Source: DASPTT01 sp035623275
GTDB taxonomy: Bacteria; Actinomycetota; Acidimicrobiia; Acidimicrobiales; UBA8190
NCBI GenBank assembly: GCA_035623275.1
Contig: DASPTT010000102.1
Location: 1 to 19,335, forward strand
DNA length: 19,335 nt
Reading direction: 5' to 3'
The notes beneath the pieces are model-generated. The model had not been told where the DNA came from. It saw only the letters and a program-made list of their open reading frames with translations, and did no database searches. The translations under genes were made by a program, and so were the position numbers. Shown here in pieces: positions 1 to 6,621 of the stretch. Position 1 is the first letter of the stretch. Every line of letters begins with the position of its first letter.

Positions 1-804
1 GTCCGACGGGGTGGCTCCCTCGGCGGCGAACCCGTACCGGGCGAGCACGTGCAGCGTGTCGACGAGCCGGAGGAACACCGGATCGCCGCTCGACAGGGAG
101 CCCGTCGGATACGTGACCCCGACCGGCGCGTTCGCCGTGTACGAGAACGTCACCCGTTCCGTGTACGGGACGAGACGCAGGCCAGGACGCGTGGTCGGGC
201 GTGCCCATGCGACCGCCGCCAACAGGGCGAGCCCGGCAAGGGCGAGCGCCGGGAGGACCACCGGCCACCAGCCGACGCGCAAGTCGTCCTCGGCGGCATG
301 CTTGGGCCCGCTGCCACGTCCAGTGCCGGCCGCCGCTCGGCCGCGGGCGCGGTGCCGGCGTGCCGAGCCCGCCCCGAGGCCGACGGCCACGAGCCCGAAG
401 GCCACGAGCCCCAGCCCGACCGGCGAGCGCAGCCACTGCAGGACCATGCCCAGCTTCGGGACGTGCAGCCAGAGGCGTCCTTGGATCGCCGAGGCCGGCA
501 GCTTCGTGGGGTCGAGGAAGTGGTTGTTGTCGCCCTTGAAGGTGAAAAGCCCGTCGTGCTCGGCGACGATCCGGTGCAGCACCGTGATGTGGAGCAGGGG
601 GCTGTGGTAGCCGACGATCTCGCCGACGTGGTACGGGGCGCCGGGCACGATCACCGCCAGGTCCCCGGTGTGGAACCGGGGCAGCATGCTCACCCCGTGC
701 GTGGTGACCAGGTCGACCGCGTGGGTGGCCAGGGCGACGATGACGACGAGGCCGGCCGCGGTGACCAGGCCGGCGCCGATGCCTCGCAGCCGTCGCCTCC
801 CCAT
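1..804 (-). CDS. Signal peptidase I, archaeal/ER (S26B) type, with DUF5305-like C-terminal region; 3' end outside window
   Basis: A membrane signal peptidase that would remove signal peptides from exported proteins. The first 268 residues are visible; the frame is still open at base 1, so the C-terminus is missing. A membrane segment covers about residues 9-27. The catalytic serine lies in GVSMLPRF (Ser39). The second dyad residue is histidine in VLHRIV (His77), as in archaeal, ER and SipW-type enzymes, rather than the lysine of LepB. The GDNN box is at 91-94, followed by Asp98. Hydrophobic segments at about 121-136 and 173-190 precede an extracellular part with YTERVTFSYTANAPVGVTYPTG and a GDPVF motif, which resembles DUF5305. 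The ATG at 804 follows a purine-rich GGGGAGGGGGAG. It lies 61 bp downstream of a secreted-protein gene on the same strand, which suggests that protein is a substrate. S26B assignment is firm; the DUF5305 name is from memory of the motif. Confidence 0.85.
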   Translation of the reverse strand, partial: MGRRRLRGIGAGLVTAAGLVVIVALATHAVDLVTTHGVSMLPRFHTGDLAVIVPGAPYHVGEIVGYHSPLLHITVLHRIVAEHDGLFTFKGDNNHFLDPTKLPASAIQGRLWLHVPKLGMVLQWLRSPVGLGLVAFGLVAVGLGAGSARRHRARGRAAAGTGRGSGPKHAAEDDLRVGWWPVVLPALALAGLALLAAVAWARPTTRPGLRLVPYTERVTFSYTANAPVGVTYPTGSLSSGDPVFLRLVDTLHVLARYGFAAEGATPSD

Positions 805-821
805 CTCCCCCTCCCCGAGTG

Positions 822-851
822 GGACGGGACGGGCCGCGGCCCGTCCCGTCC
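822..851 (-). terminator. Perfect 30-bp GC-only palindrome between secreted protein gene and signal peptidase gene
   Basis: The two 15-base arms (822-836 and 837-851) are exact reverse complements. The transcript could form a very stable stem, but the central bases would have to open as a loop. It lies after the stop of the 866-1288 gene and before the ATG at 804, with no T-run. It could be a partial terminator or a 3' RNA stabiliser that lets the secreted protein be made in excess of the peptidase. Role is inferred. Confidence 0.6.
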
Positions 852-865
852 GTCGGGTTCGCCGC

Positions 866-1288
866 TTAGTGGACCACGATGTCGGTGGCCGTGATGCCGG
901 CGACGGCCTGCGCCTGACCGGAACCGAGCAGGTTGCTCACGTCACAGACGTAGGTGGTCGAGCCGCTGCTGAACGCGCCGGCCCCGCAGGTCGCCCAGTT
1001 GGTTGTGGTGTTCCCCGCACCCTGGCTCCCGGTGCTGAAGCCGACCTCGGCGGTCGAGCCGCTGGTGTCCCCGGAGGCCGCGAAGGTCACGGTGTCCACG
1101 TAGACGCGGGTGGCGTCGAGCGTGTAGTTGATCGAGGTCACCGTGGCACCCTGGACGTTCTCCTGGCCGTAGGCCACGGTGGTGTTCGTGTTGCTGAACG
1201 ACAGGCCGTTGGTGAACGCCGCCGCGCCGGCGAGCACCAGCGCTCCGGCCCCGACCGCGGCCATGAGAGTCCTCTTGTTCCGTCGCAC
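866..1288 (-). CDS. Small secreted protein with N-terminal signal/anchor and two cysteines, function unknown
   Basis: A 140-residue exported protein. The N-terminus has a basic start (RRNKR, residues 2-6), a hydrophobic segment at about 8-25 ending AAAFTNG, then a Thr/Ser/Asn/Gly-rich domain that looks like repeated beta strands (GATVTSINYTLD near 47-58, YVDTVTFAASGD near 63-74). Cys101 and Cys115 could form a disulfide. Similar short proteins with a KRT-leader and an ATVTS..YTL core occur in actinobacteria, but I know of no assigned function. The GTG at 1288 is preferred to upstream starts because GAGAGGAG sits 5 nt before it; an internal ATG at residue 9 is less likely because it would remove the basic n-region. 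Its position directly before a signal peptidase of SipW-like type, and a TasA-like gene about 5.3 kb away, suggest an extracellular fibre or matrix component. That role is inference. Confidence 0.75.
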   Translation of the reverse strand: MRRNKRTLMAAVGAGALVLAGAAAFTNGLSFSNTNTTVAYGQENVQGATVTSINYTLDATRVYVDTVTFAASGDTSGSTAEVGFSTGSQGAGNTTTNWATCGAGAFSSGSTTYVCDVSNLLGSGQAQAVAGITATDIVVH

Positions 1289-1658
1289 GACTACTCCTCT
1301 CGTCCTTGAGATGGCCCGCAGGCCTGGTGCGACGGGAATCCCGCCCCACCTCCTTGTGTGCCCTTCCTTCTTCGACAACATGTGGAAAAACCTGAAGGCC
1401 GAGGGCGCCGACGACCGCGGTGGTGGACGAAGAGGCCCGCCGGGCCCGGACGCGAAGACCCCCACCGATCTGGTGGGGGTCTTCGGACACTGGGGATGTC
1501 TGGAGTGTGGGGTTTGGGACAGGAACTGTCCGACAATTGCATCGGCGCGTGATTGGTCACCTTAAGCACTTTCATCACAACAGAAACACAACCACCTCCT
1601 TCCCCTCGCCGACCCGAGGTTGTGGCCCGGGTCGCGGGAGCCGGGCTAGGAACACGGG
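1289..1658. other. 370-bp divergent intergenic region with hairpins and candidate promoter
   Basis: No convincing gene is present. It contains the strong hairpin at 1453-1485, a 15-bp inverted repeat at 1517-1531 (GGACAG, GAA, CTGTCC), and an AT-richer stretch around 1530-1600. On the minus strand TAAGGT at 1564-1559 matches the actinobacterial TANNNT form of a -10. If used, it would start a leader of about 260 nt for the 866-1288 gene, with the hairpin inside it. No clear promoter for the plus-strand crotonase was found. Confidence 0.5.
1453..1485. terminator. Strong hairpin (14-bp stem, 5-nt loop) inside the divergent intergenic region
   Basis: Arms 1453-1466 and 1472-1485 pair perfectly around the loop GATCT. 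The stem holds a run of five C pairing with five G, in the style of GC-rich intrinsic terminators, but there is no long T-run on either strand. It does not follow any annotated gene, so it would act within a leader transcript (attenuation) or insulate the two divergent genes. Which applies cannot be told from sequence. Confidence 0.6.
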
Positions 1659-2534
1659 GTGCAGCCGGCCGAGCTCAAGGTGACCCGGTACGCCGCCGAG
1701 CGCTCGGTGGCAACCATCACGCTCTGCCGGCCGGAGCGCCTCAACGCCTGGACCGGCCGGATGCACACGGAGTACCGGGCACTGCTCCAGCGGGCCACGG
1801 ACGACCCGAGCGTGCGGGTGGTGGTGGTCACGGGGGCCGGCCGGGGCTTCTGCGCCGGGGCGGACGCTACGGCGCTGGAGGGCCACGTGGCCCGCGGCGG
1901 GTACGACCCCGGGACGGGGCCCGACCTGGCCAACCCCGGCTACGGCGTGCGTCCCGAGTTCGACGCCGAGTTCGCCTACCACTTCGGCCTGCGCAAGCCG
2001 GTCATCGCCGCCGTCAACGGCCCGGCGGCGGGCGTCGGCTTCGCTCTGGCCTGTTACTGCGACCTCCGCTTCGCCGCCGCCGGGGCCAAGCTCACCACCG
2101 CCCACGGCAAACTCGGGCTGCCGGCCGAGTTCGGGCTCTCGTGGCTCCTGCCGCGGCTGATCGGGCTGACGCGGGCCGCGGACCTGCTCCTGTCGAGCCG
2201 GATCTTCCTCGCGGAGGAGGCCGAGGCGATGGGGCTCGTGAACAAGGTGGTGCCCGGCGAGGACCTCCTCGACGTCACCTATGCGTACGCTCGGCAGCTG
2301 TGCGACGAGGTCTCTCCCGCGTCCCTGGCGGCGACGAAGCTCCAGATGTACGCGGACCTGCATCGGGACGCGGCCGACGCCGTGCGCGACGCCGGCGAGC
2401 GCCTCGAGGCCATGATGCGGGCACCCGACTTCCGGGAGGGTGTGGCCGCCATGCATGACAAGCGCCTGCCGCGCTTCGGGCCCCTGCCAGGACCAGGGCC
2501 CGCCTCGGACGGGTCGCCGGAGGGGGGGACATGA
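1659..2534 (+). CDS. Enoyl-CoA hydratase/isomerase (crotonase) family protein
   Basis: A 291-residue crotonase, expected to hydrate or isomerise an enoyl-CoA in beta-oxidation-like breakdown. The oxyanion-hole segments are GRGFCAGAD (61-69) and NGPAAGVGFALACYCDLRFA (120-139). Glu157 in LPAEFGLSWLLPR is placed like the glutamate of the PEGG-type hydratases. Residues 160-260 form the usual helical tail; the last 25 are Pro/Gly-rich. An in-frame TAG lies 12 nt upstream of the GTG at 1659, so this is the first possible start, and AGGA stands 7 nt before it. The stop overlaps the start of the P450 gene as ATGA, so the two are very likely one transcript and translationally coupled. The substrate cannot be read from the sequence. 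Confidence 0.88.
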   Translation: MQPAELKVTRYAAERSVATITLCRPERLNAWTGRMHTEYRALLQRATDDPSVRVVVVTGAGRGFCAGADATALEGHVARGGYDPGTGPDLANPGYGVRPEFDAEFAYHFGLRKPVIAAVNGPAAGVGFALACYCDLRFAAAGAKLTTAHGKLGLPAEFGLSWLLPRLIGLTRAADLLLSSRIFLAEEAEAMGLVNKVVPGEDLLDVTYAYARQLCDEVSPASLAATKLQMYADLHRDAADAVRDAGERLEAMMRAPDFREGVAAMHDKRLPRFGPLPGPGPASDGSPEGGT

Positions 2535-3730
2535 CCGCCGATCGACCGGGCATCCATCTGTCGGCGCGCCTCACCGATCCCTCGCTCTACACCACCGACC
2601 CCCACCCGCTCTACGCCCGGCTGCGCCGGGAGGCGCCCGTCGCCTGGAACGACGAGTTGGGCTTCTGGGCGGTCAGCCGGCACGCCGACGTCTGCGCGGT
2701 CGAGAGCGACCCTCACACCTTCTGCGCCGGCCGGGGGATCCTCACCGACGAGATCGGCACCAGCTACGAGACTCCGCCGACGATGATGCACAGCGACCCT
2801 CCGGCGCACACGCGCTACCGGCGTCTCGTGCAACCGGGATTCAAGCCCAGTGTCGTGCGCGGGCTCGAACCGGTGGTACGTGCCCGGGTCGACGTGCTCG
2901 TCGGGCGCCTCGTGGCCGATGCCGCCCTCGACGTCATGGCCGAGCTGGCCGTCCCGCTGCCCCTGCAGGTCATCGGCGAGATCCTCGGGCTTCCCGACGA
3001 CGACTGGGAACGTGCCTATGCGTGGTCCGAGGCCGTAATCCCCGGCGCACGGCCCGACTGGCCCGAGGACCGGCGCAATGCGCTCCTGGCCGAGATGGTC
3101 GACTATCTGGTCGAGGCCTGCAAGCGCCGGCGCGCCGAGCCCCGCGACGACATGCTCAGCGCGCTGGGCGCCGCGGAGATCGGGGGAGACCAGCTCTCCG
3201 ACGCGGCACTGGCCATGTTCCTCGTGCAGCTGCTCGTGGCCGGCAACGAGACGACCCGCAACCTCGTCGGCGCCGGCCTCGTCGCGCTGGCGGACCACCC
3301 CGGCGAGTGGGGCCGACTGCGGGCCGATCCGTCCCTGGTGCCGAACGCCGTCGAGGAACTGCTGCGCTGGACGACCCCGGTGATCTCGTTCATGCGCACC
3401 ACCACCCGGGACTGCGAGGTCGCGGGTGTCCCGGTCGCCGAGGGCGAGCCCGTCCTCATGCTCTTCGCCTCGGCCGACCGGGACGAGGCCGTCTTCGGGC
3501 CCAGCGCGGCGACCCTGGACGTCGGCCGCGCGCCAAACCCCCACATCGCCTTCGGCTTCGGCAACCACTTCTGCCTGGGCGCGGCCCTGGCCCGTCTGGA
3601 GGCCCGCGTCGTCCTCGAGGCTCTGCTCGGACGCTTCGCGGGGATCGAGCGGGCCGGCGACGTGGAGCGCTCACCCTCGTCCGTCATCGCCGGCGTGCGG
3701 CGAGCCGACCTGCGCTTCATGGCGGGCTGA
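2531..3730 (+). CDS. Cytochrome P450
   Basis: A 399-residue soluble bacterial P450 (class I, needing a ferredoxin and a reductase, neither of which is in the window). The I-helix has AGNETT (227-232), the K-helix ExxR is Glu266-Arg269 in EELLR, and the heme-binding loop is FGFGNHFCLG (331-340) with Cys338 as the iron ligand. Length is normal. The SD is a strong GGAGGGGGGG just before the ATG at 2531. Coupling with a crotonase, and an acyl-CoA dehydrogenase converging from the other side, suggest oxidation of a lipid, terpenoid or steroid acyl chain, as for CYP125/142-like enzymes. That substrate is inference; the P450 call is not. Confidence 0.95.
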   Translation: MTADRPGIHLSARLTDPSLYTTDPHPLYARLRREAPVAWNDELGFWAVSRHADVCAVESDPHTFCAGRGILTDEIGTSYETPPTMMHSDPPAHTRYRRLVQPGFKPSVVRGLEPVVRARVDVLVGRLVADAALDVMAELAVPLPLQVIGEILGLPDDDWERAYAWSEAVIPGARPDWPEDRRNALLAEMVDYLVEACKRRRAEPRDDMLSALGAAEIGGDQLSDAALAMFLVQLLVAGNETTRNLVGAGLVALADHPGEWGRLRADPSLVPNAVEELLRWTTPVISFMRTTTRDCEVAGVPVAEGEPVLMLFASADRDEAVFGPSAATLDVGRAPNPHIAFGFGNHFCLGAALARLEARVVLEALLGRFAGIERAGDVERSPSSVIAGVRRADLRFMAG

Positions 3731-3938
3731 GCCGAGGGCTCTTCTCCTCGCCCTCCTCTGTCCCCGCCCCGTTGAACTGTCGTCGCGCTCATGCGTTCCG
3801 GACGAATTGCGATCTCAATTCGCGATCGCGAGCGTTCGCTGCCTTTTGCAAATTCGCGACGCAATTGGCCGGCCGACGAACATCCACGGTCGAGGCCGGT
3901 GACCGATCCGACGACGCGGTGCGCGAACGGTGCGACGA
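3731..3938. other. Intergenic gap between convergent genes with an AT-richer repeat cluster
   Basis: Between the converging P450 and acyl-CoA dehydrogenase genes. Bases 3799-3870 are markedly richer in A and T than the surroundings and carry related words: AATTGCGATC (3805), AATTCGCGATC (3817) and AATTCGCGAC (3851). CGCAATT at 3860-3866 is the inverse of AATTGCG at 3805-3811. No clear terminator hairpin or gene was recognised. Confidence 0.5.
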
Positions 3939-5237
3939 TCAGTGGTCGGCTGTCGCCTCGACGAGGAGCTCGGCGAAGCGTTCCCGGGCGGCTCGACGAC
4001 GGGTGGGCACGTGCTCGGTCGGAACGTCCGTCGGCGTGTAGCGCTTGAGCACCTGCCGGGCCACCGTCACCTTGTGCACCTCGTCGGGCCCGTCGTAGAT
4101 GCGCGCCGCGCGCGCGGCGCGGTACATGTGCTCGAGCGGGAGGTCCGTCGAGAACCCCATGGAGCCGTAGGCCTGGATCGCCCGGTCGATGACGTTGTAG
4201 AGCACGCCCGCGCCGTAGTACTTGATCATGGCGATCTCCACGCGAGCCGCGGCGGGGCCTTGCCGGTCCATCTTCCACGCCGCGTGCAGGGTCAGGAGCC
4301 GGGCGGCCGACATCTCGGCCATCGAGTCGGCCACCCATCCCTGGACGAACTGCTTGTCGGCCAACACCGATCCGTGCAGGAACCGAGACACGGCGCGCTC
4401 GCAGAGCATGTCGAAGGCGCGCTGGGACTGGCCCAGCCAGCGCATGCAGTGGTGGATCCGACCGGGGCCGAGGCGCATCTGTGCCAACCGGAAGCCGTCG
4501 CCCTCCCGGCCCACGAGATGGCCCACGGGAACCCGGACGTCGCGGTAGACGATCTCGGTGTGCCCGCCGAAGCGCCCGGTGTGGGCCACGGGATGCTCCA
4601 TGGTGGGCACGTCGCGCACGATCTCCACGCCCGCTGCATCGGCGGGGACGATGATCATCGAACAGCCGGCATAGGGGTGGACGTCGGCGTTGGTGACGCA
4701 CATCACGATCAGGAAGTCCGCCACCGAGCCGTTGGTGGTGAACCACTTGTGCCCGTTGACCACCCATTCGTCGCCGTCACGCACCGCCGAGGTCGAGATC
4801 AGGGTCGGGTCGGCCCCCGCCCCCGGCTCGGTCATGGAGAACCCGCTGCGAAGCTTCCCCTGGAGCAGAGGCTCGAGCCACTCGATGCGCTGGTCGTCAC
4901 GTCCGGTCTGCTCGATACCGACCGCCAGCAGCTCGGCGTTGCCCGAGTCGGGGGCGTTGTTCCCGAACACCACCGGCGCCAGCCAGCACCGGCCGAGCAC
5001 CTCGTGCAGGAGCCCGAGGCGCACCTGCCCGAAGCCCATGCCGCCGAGCTCCGGGGGCAGGTGGGCGGCCCACAGGCCCTGGCGCTTGACCTCCTCCTGC
5101 AGGGGCCCGATGGCCGGGCCCAGGGCCTCGGGTTCGACGTCGAGCACCTCCAACGGGAGGATCTCCTCGTCGACGAAGGTGCGGGCCCATGCCAGCTTCG
5201 CCTCGTACTCCGGCTCGGTCTCGAAGTCCCAGGCCAT
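3939..5237 (-). CDS. Acyl-CoA dehydrogenase
   Basis: A 432-residue FAD-dependent acyl-CoA dehydrogenase, which introduces a trans-2 double bond into an acyl-CoA. The N-terminal helical domain covers about 1-130; the FAD/substrate segment is FSMTEPGAGAD (133-143); the beta domain includes GHKWFTTNG (162-170); the C-terminal domain ends with YDGPDEVHK, where Glu386 is at the usual catalytic base position (the GTNE site of other members, here GPDE). The DGPDEVH form is typical of the ACAD10/11-like FadE branch. The ATG at 5237 was chosen because GAGGAGG lies 8 nt before it; longer upstream readings run into the divergent bioB gene. It reads away from bioB across only 43 bp. Substrate unknown, but the crotonase/P450 pair nearby fits a shared degradation pathway. 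Confidence 0.93.
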   Translation of the reverse strand: MAWDFETEPEYEAKLAWARTFVDEEILPLEVLDVEPEALGPAIGPLQEEVKRQGLWAAHLPPELGGMGFGQVRLGLLHEVLGRCWLAPVVFGNNAPDSGNAELLAVGIEQTGRDDQRIEWLEPLLQGKLRSGFSMTEPGAGADPTLISTSAVRDGDEWVVNGHKWFTTNGSVADFLIVMCVTNADVHPYAGCSMIIVPADAAGVEIVRDVPTMEHPVAHTGRFGGHTEIVYRDVRVPVGHLVGREGDGFRLAQMRLGPGRIHHCMRWLGQSQRAFDMLCERAVSRFLHGSVLADKQFVQGWVADSMAEMSAARLLTLHAAWKMDRQGPAAARVEIAMIKYYGAGVLYNVIDRAIQAYGSMGFSTDLPLEHMYRAARAARIYDGPDEVHKVTVARQVLKRYTPTDVPTEHVPTRRRAARERFAELLVEATADH

Positions 5238-5267
5238 GTCGATTGCCTCCTCGGTCGGAGCGCCCGC

Positions 5268-5274
5268 TACCGTA
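5268..5274. promoter_or_regulatory. Symmetric -10 element shared by bioB and the divergent acyl-CoA dehydrogenase gene
   Basis: The 7-mer TACCGTA contains TANNNT on both strands: TACCGT (5268-5273, plus) and TACGGT (5274-5269, minus). On the plus strand 7 nt separate it from the bioB ATG at 5281, giving a leaderless mRNA. On the minus strand the expected start near 5262 leaves a leader of about 25 nt carrying GAGGAGG. A weak plus-strand -35, TTGCCT at 5243-5248, has a long 19-nt spacer. Inference from sequence only. Confidence 0.5.
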
Positions 5275-5280
5275 ACCGGG

Positions 5281-6381
5281 ATGCCCGGACGTGCTCCTCG
5301 GACCTCCACGCGTACCACGGTGACGCTCGGTGCACGGGTCGAGCCGTGCCCGGTGCACCTCGGCCCCGTACCGGATGAGGAGGAGGCGCGCCGGCGCATC
5401 GTCCAGGCCGGCCGCGCCTTGCTCGACGAGCGCCGTGCGCTCCACGACGACGAGCTCGTCGGCCTGGCCACGGTGCCCGACGACTCGGTCGTGGCGCTCG
5501 CCGCGCTGGCGCACGAGGTCCGGCTCGCCTGGTGCGGCCCGACCGTGGAGGTCGAGGGCATCCTGTCGGCGAAGACGGGGGGCTGTCCCGAGGACTGCCA
5601 CTTCTGCGCGCAGTCCTCGGCCTTCGACACCCCCGTGAAGGCCACGCCGTTCCTCGACACCGACGAGGTCCTGCGGGCGGCCGAGGAGACCGCGGCGATC
5701 GGCGCCAGTGAGTTCTGCATCGTGTTGGCCGTGCGGGGCCCCGACGAGCGCACACTGCGGCGCATCCTCGAGCTCGTGCCGCTCGTGCGCGAGCACAGCG
5801 GGCTCAACGTCGCCGTGTCCGCGGGCATCCTCACCGAGGATCAGGCGGCGCGTCTGGCCGCCGGCGGCGTGCACCGGTACAACCACAACGTCGAGACCGC
5901 CCGTTCCTTCTTCCCGCGGGTGGTCACCACCCACACGTGGGAGGAGCGGGCGGCGACGTGCGCGCTGGTGCGGGCGCACGGGATGGAGCTGTGCTGTGGC
6001 GCCCTGCTCGGCATGGGCGAGAGCGATGCGCAGCGCGTCGAGCTGCTCCTGCAGCTGCGGGACCTGGACCCCACCGAAGTGCCCCTCAACTTCCTCAACC
6101 CGCGACCGGGCACACCGCTCGGCGACCGTCCCGTCGTGGGGGCCTGGGAGGCCATCCGCTGGATCGCGCTGTTCCGCCTGGCGCTCCCCGCCACGATCCT
6201 GCGCTACGCGGGCGGGCGGGAGATCACGCTCCGGGACCTGCAGGCGATGGGCCTCACGTCCGGCATCAACGCGCTGATCGTCGGGAACTACCTCACCACC
6301 CTCGGCCGGGACCCCTCCGAGGACCTGCGGATGCTCGAGGACCTGCGGATGCCGGTGGGGGCGCTCTCCGGCGTCCTCTGA
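5281..6381 (+). CDS. bioB: Biotin synthase
   Basis: Radical-SAM enzyme that inserts sulfur into dethiobiotin to make biotin. The 366-residue product carries the SAM cluster motif CPEDCHFC (Cys102, Cys106, Cys109), preceded by KTGG. Auxiliary-cluster candidates are Cys146 (EFCIV) and Cys238 in ELCCGALLG; the site matching E. coli Cys128 reads VAVSAG and has no cysteine. YNHNVETA (200-207), VPLNFLNPRPGTP and YAGGRE are typical BioB motifs, and the sequence is closest in style to mycobacterial BioB. The ATG at 5281 fits a leaderless start 7 nt after TACCGT, but it gives a longer N-terminus than mycobacterial BioB; GTG 5320 and GTG 5353 are alternatives with no SD. bsaP begins 2 nt after the stop. 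Confidence 0.95.
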   Translation: MPGRAPRTSTRTTVTLGARVEPCPVHLGPVPDEEEARRRIVQAGRALLDERRALHDDELVGLATVPDDSVVALAALAHEVRLAWCGPTVEVEGILSAKTGGCPEDCHFCAQSSAFDTPVKATPFLDTDEVLRAAEETAAIGASEFCIVLAVRGPDERTLRRILELVPLVREHSGLNVAVSAGILTEDQAARLAAGGVHRYNHNVETARSFFPRVVTTHTWEERAATCALVRAHGMELCCGALLGMGESDAQRVELLLQLRDLDPTEVPLNFLNPRPGTPLGDRPVVGAWEAIRWIALFRLALPATILRYAGGREITLRDLQAMGLTSGINALIVGNYLTTLGRDPSEDLRMLEDLRMPVGALSGVL

Positions 6382-6382
6382 G

Positions 6383-6598
6383 GTGCCCGAGCACGCACCG
6401 ACCCCCGCCGCGTCGCACTGCACCGCGTGCGGCCGGCCGAGCAGCCAGTGCCCGGGCTGCGGTCGTGCCCTCGACCCCCCGCGCCACTGCCCGGCCTGCG
6501 GCCGGCGCATGGCGGTGGTCGTCACCCCGGGCGGGTTCCGGGCACGATGCCGGGACCACGGCGAGCTCGACGTGCCCGGCGGGCCGGATCGACCCTGA
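6383..6598 (+). CDS. bsaP: Biotin synthase auxiliary protein (BsaP-like), small cysteine-rich protein
   Basis: A 71-residue protein starting (GTG) 2 nt after bioB, so almost certainly co-translated. The C-terminal half, CPACGRRMAVVV, then GFRARCRDHG (Cys36, Cys39, Cys56, His59), closely matches the CxxCGRRM...CSRHG pattern I recall for the protein downstream of mycobacterial bioB (Rv1590), now known as BsaP and needed for biotin synthase activity in mycobacteria. The N-terminal half adds a second pair of CxxC motifs (Cys13/Cys16 and Cys23/Cys26), giving a double-ribbon layout that could bind zinc or an iron-sulfur cluster. Family assignment is by motif and gene order; the metal is not shown. 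Confidence 0.82.
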   Translation: MPEHAPTPAASHCTACGRPSSQCPGCGRALDPPRHCPACGRRMAVVVTPGGFRARCRDHGELDVPGGPDRP

Positions 6599-6600
6599 GA

Positions 6601-6614
6601 GGTCCGACGGGACC
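6601..6614. terminator. Small inverted repeat between convergent bsaP and TasA-like gene
   Basis: GGTCC and GGACC form a 5-bp stem around GACG in the gap of only 23 bp between two convergent stop codons. It is the only hairpin visible there and is weak, with no T-run, so a terminator role is uncertain. Confidence 0.25.
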
Positions 6615-6621
6615 ACCGGGA

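Noticed and set aside
1517..1540. TTGTCGGAC on the minus strand resembling the PafBC (RecA-NDp) motif TTGTCRGTG
   Set aside because: The last bases differ and no TANNNT follows at the required distance, so the match is too weak.
1291..1578. 95-codon minus-strand open frame across the intergenic region, starting ATG with a GGAGG some 17 nt upstream
   Set aside because: SD spacing is too long, the product has no domain-like pattern, it runs through the hairpin, and it overlaps the likely promoter of the next gene.
3791..4048. 85-codon plus-strand frame in the gap between P450 and acyl-CoA dehydrogenase
   Set aside because: No SD, Arg-rich composition typical of shadow frames, and most of it lies antisense to the dehydrogenase.
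4690..5280. Upstream extension of the bioB frame by about 200 codons
   Set aside because: It lies antisense to the acyl-CoA dehydrogenase and has no similarity to BioB.
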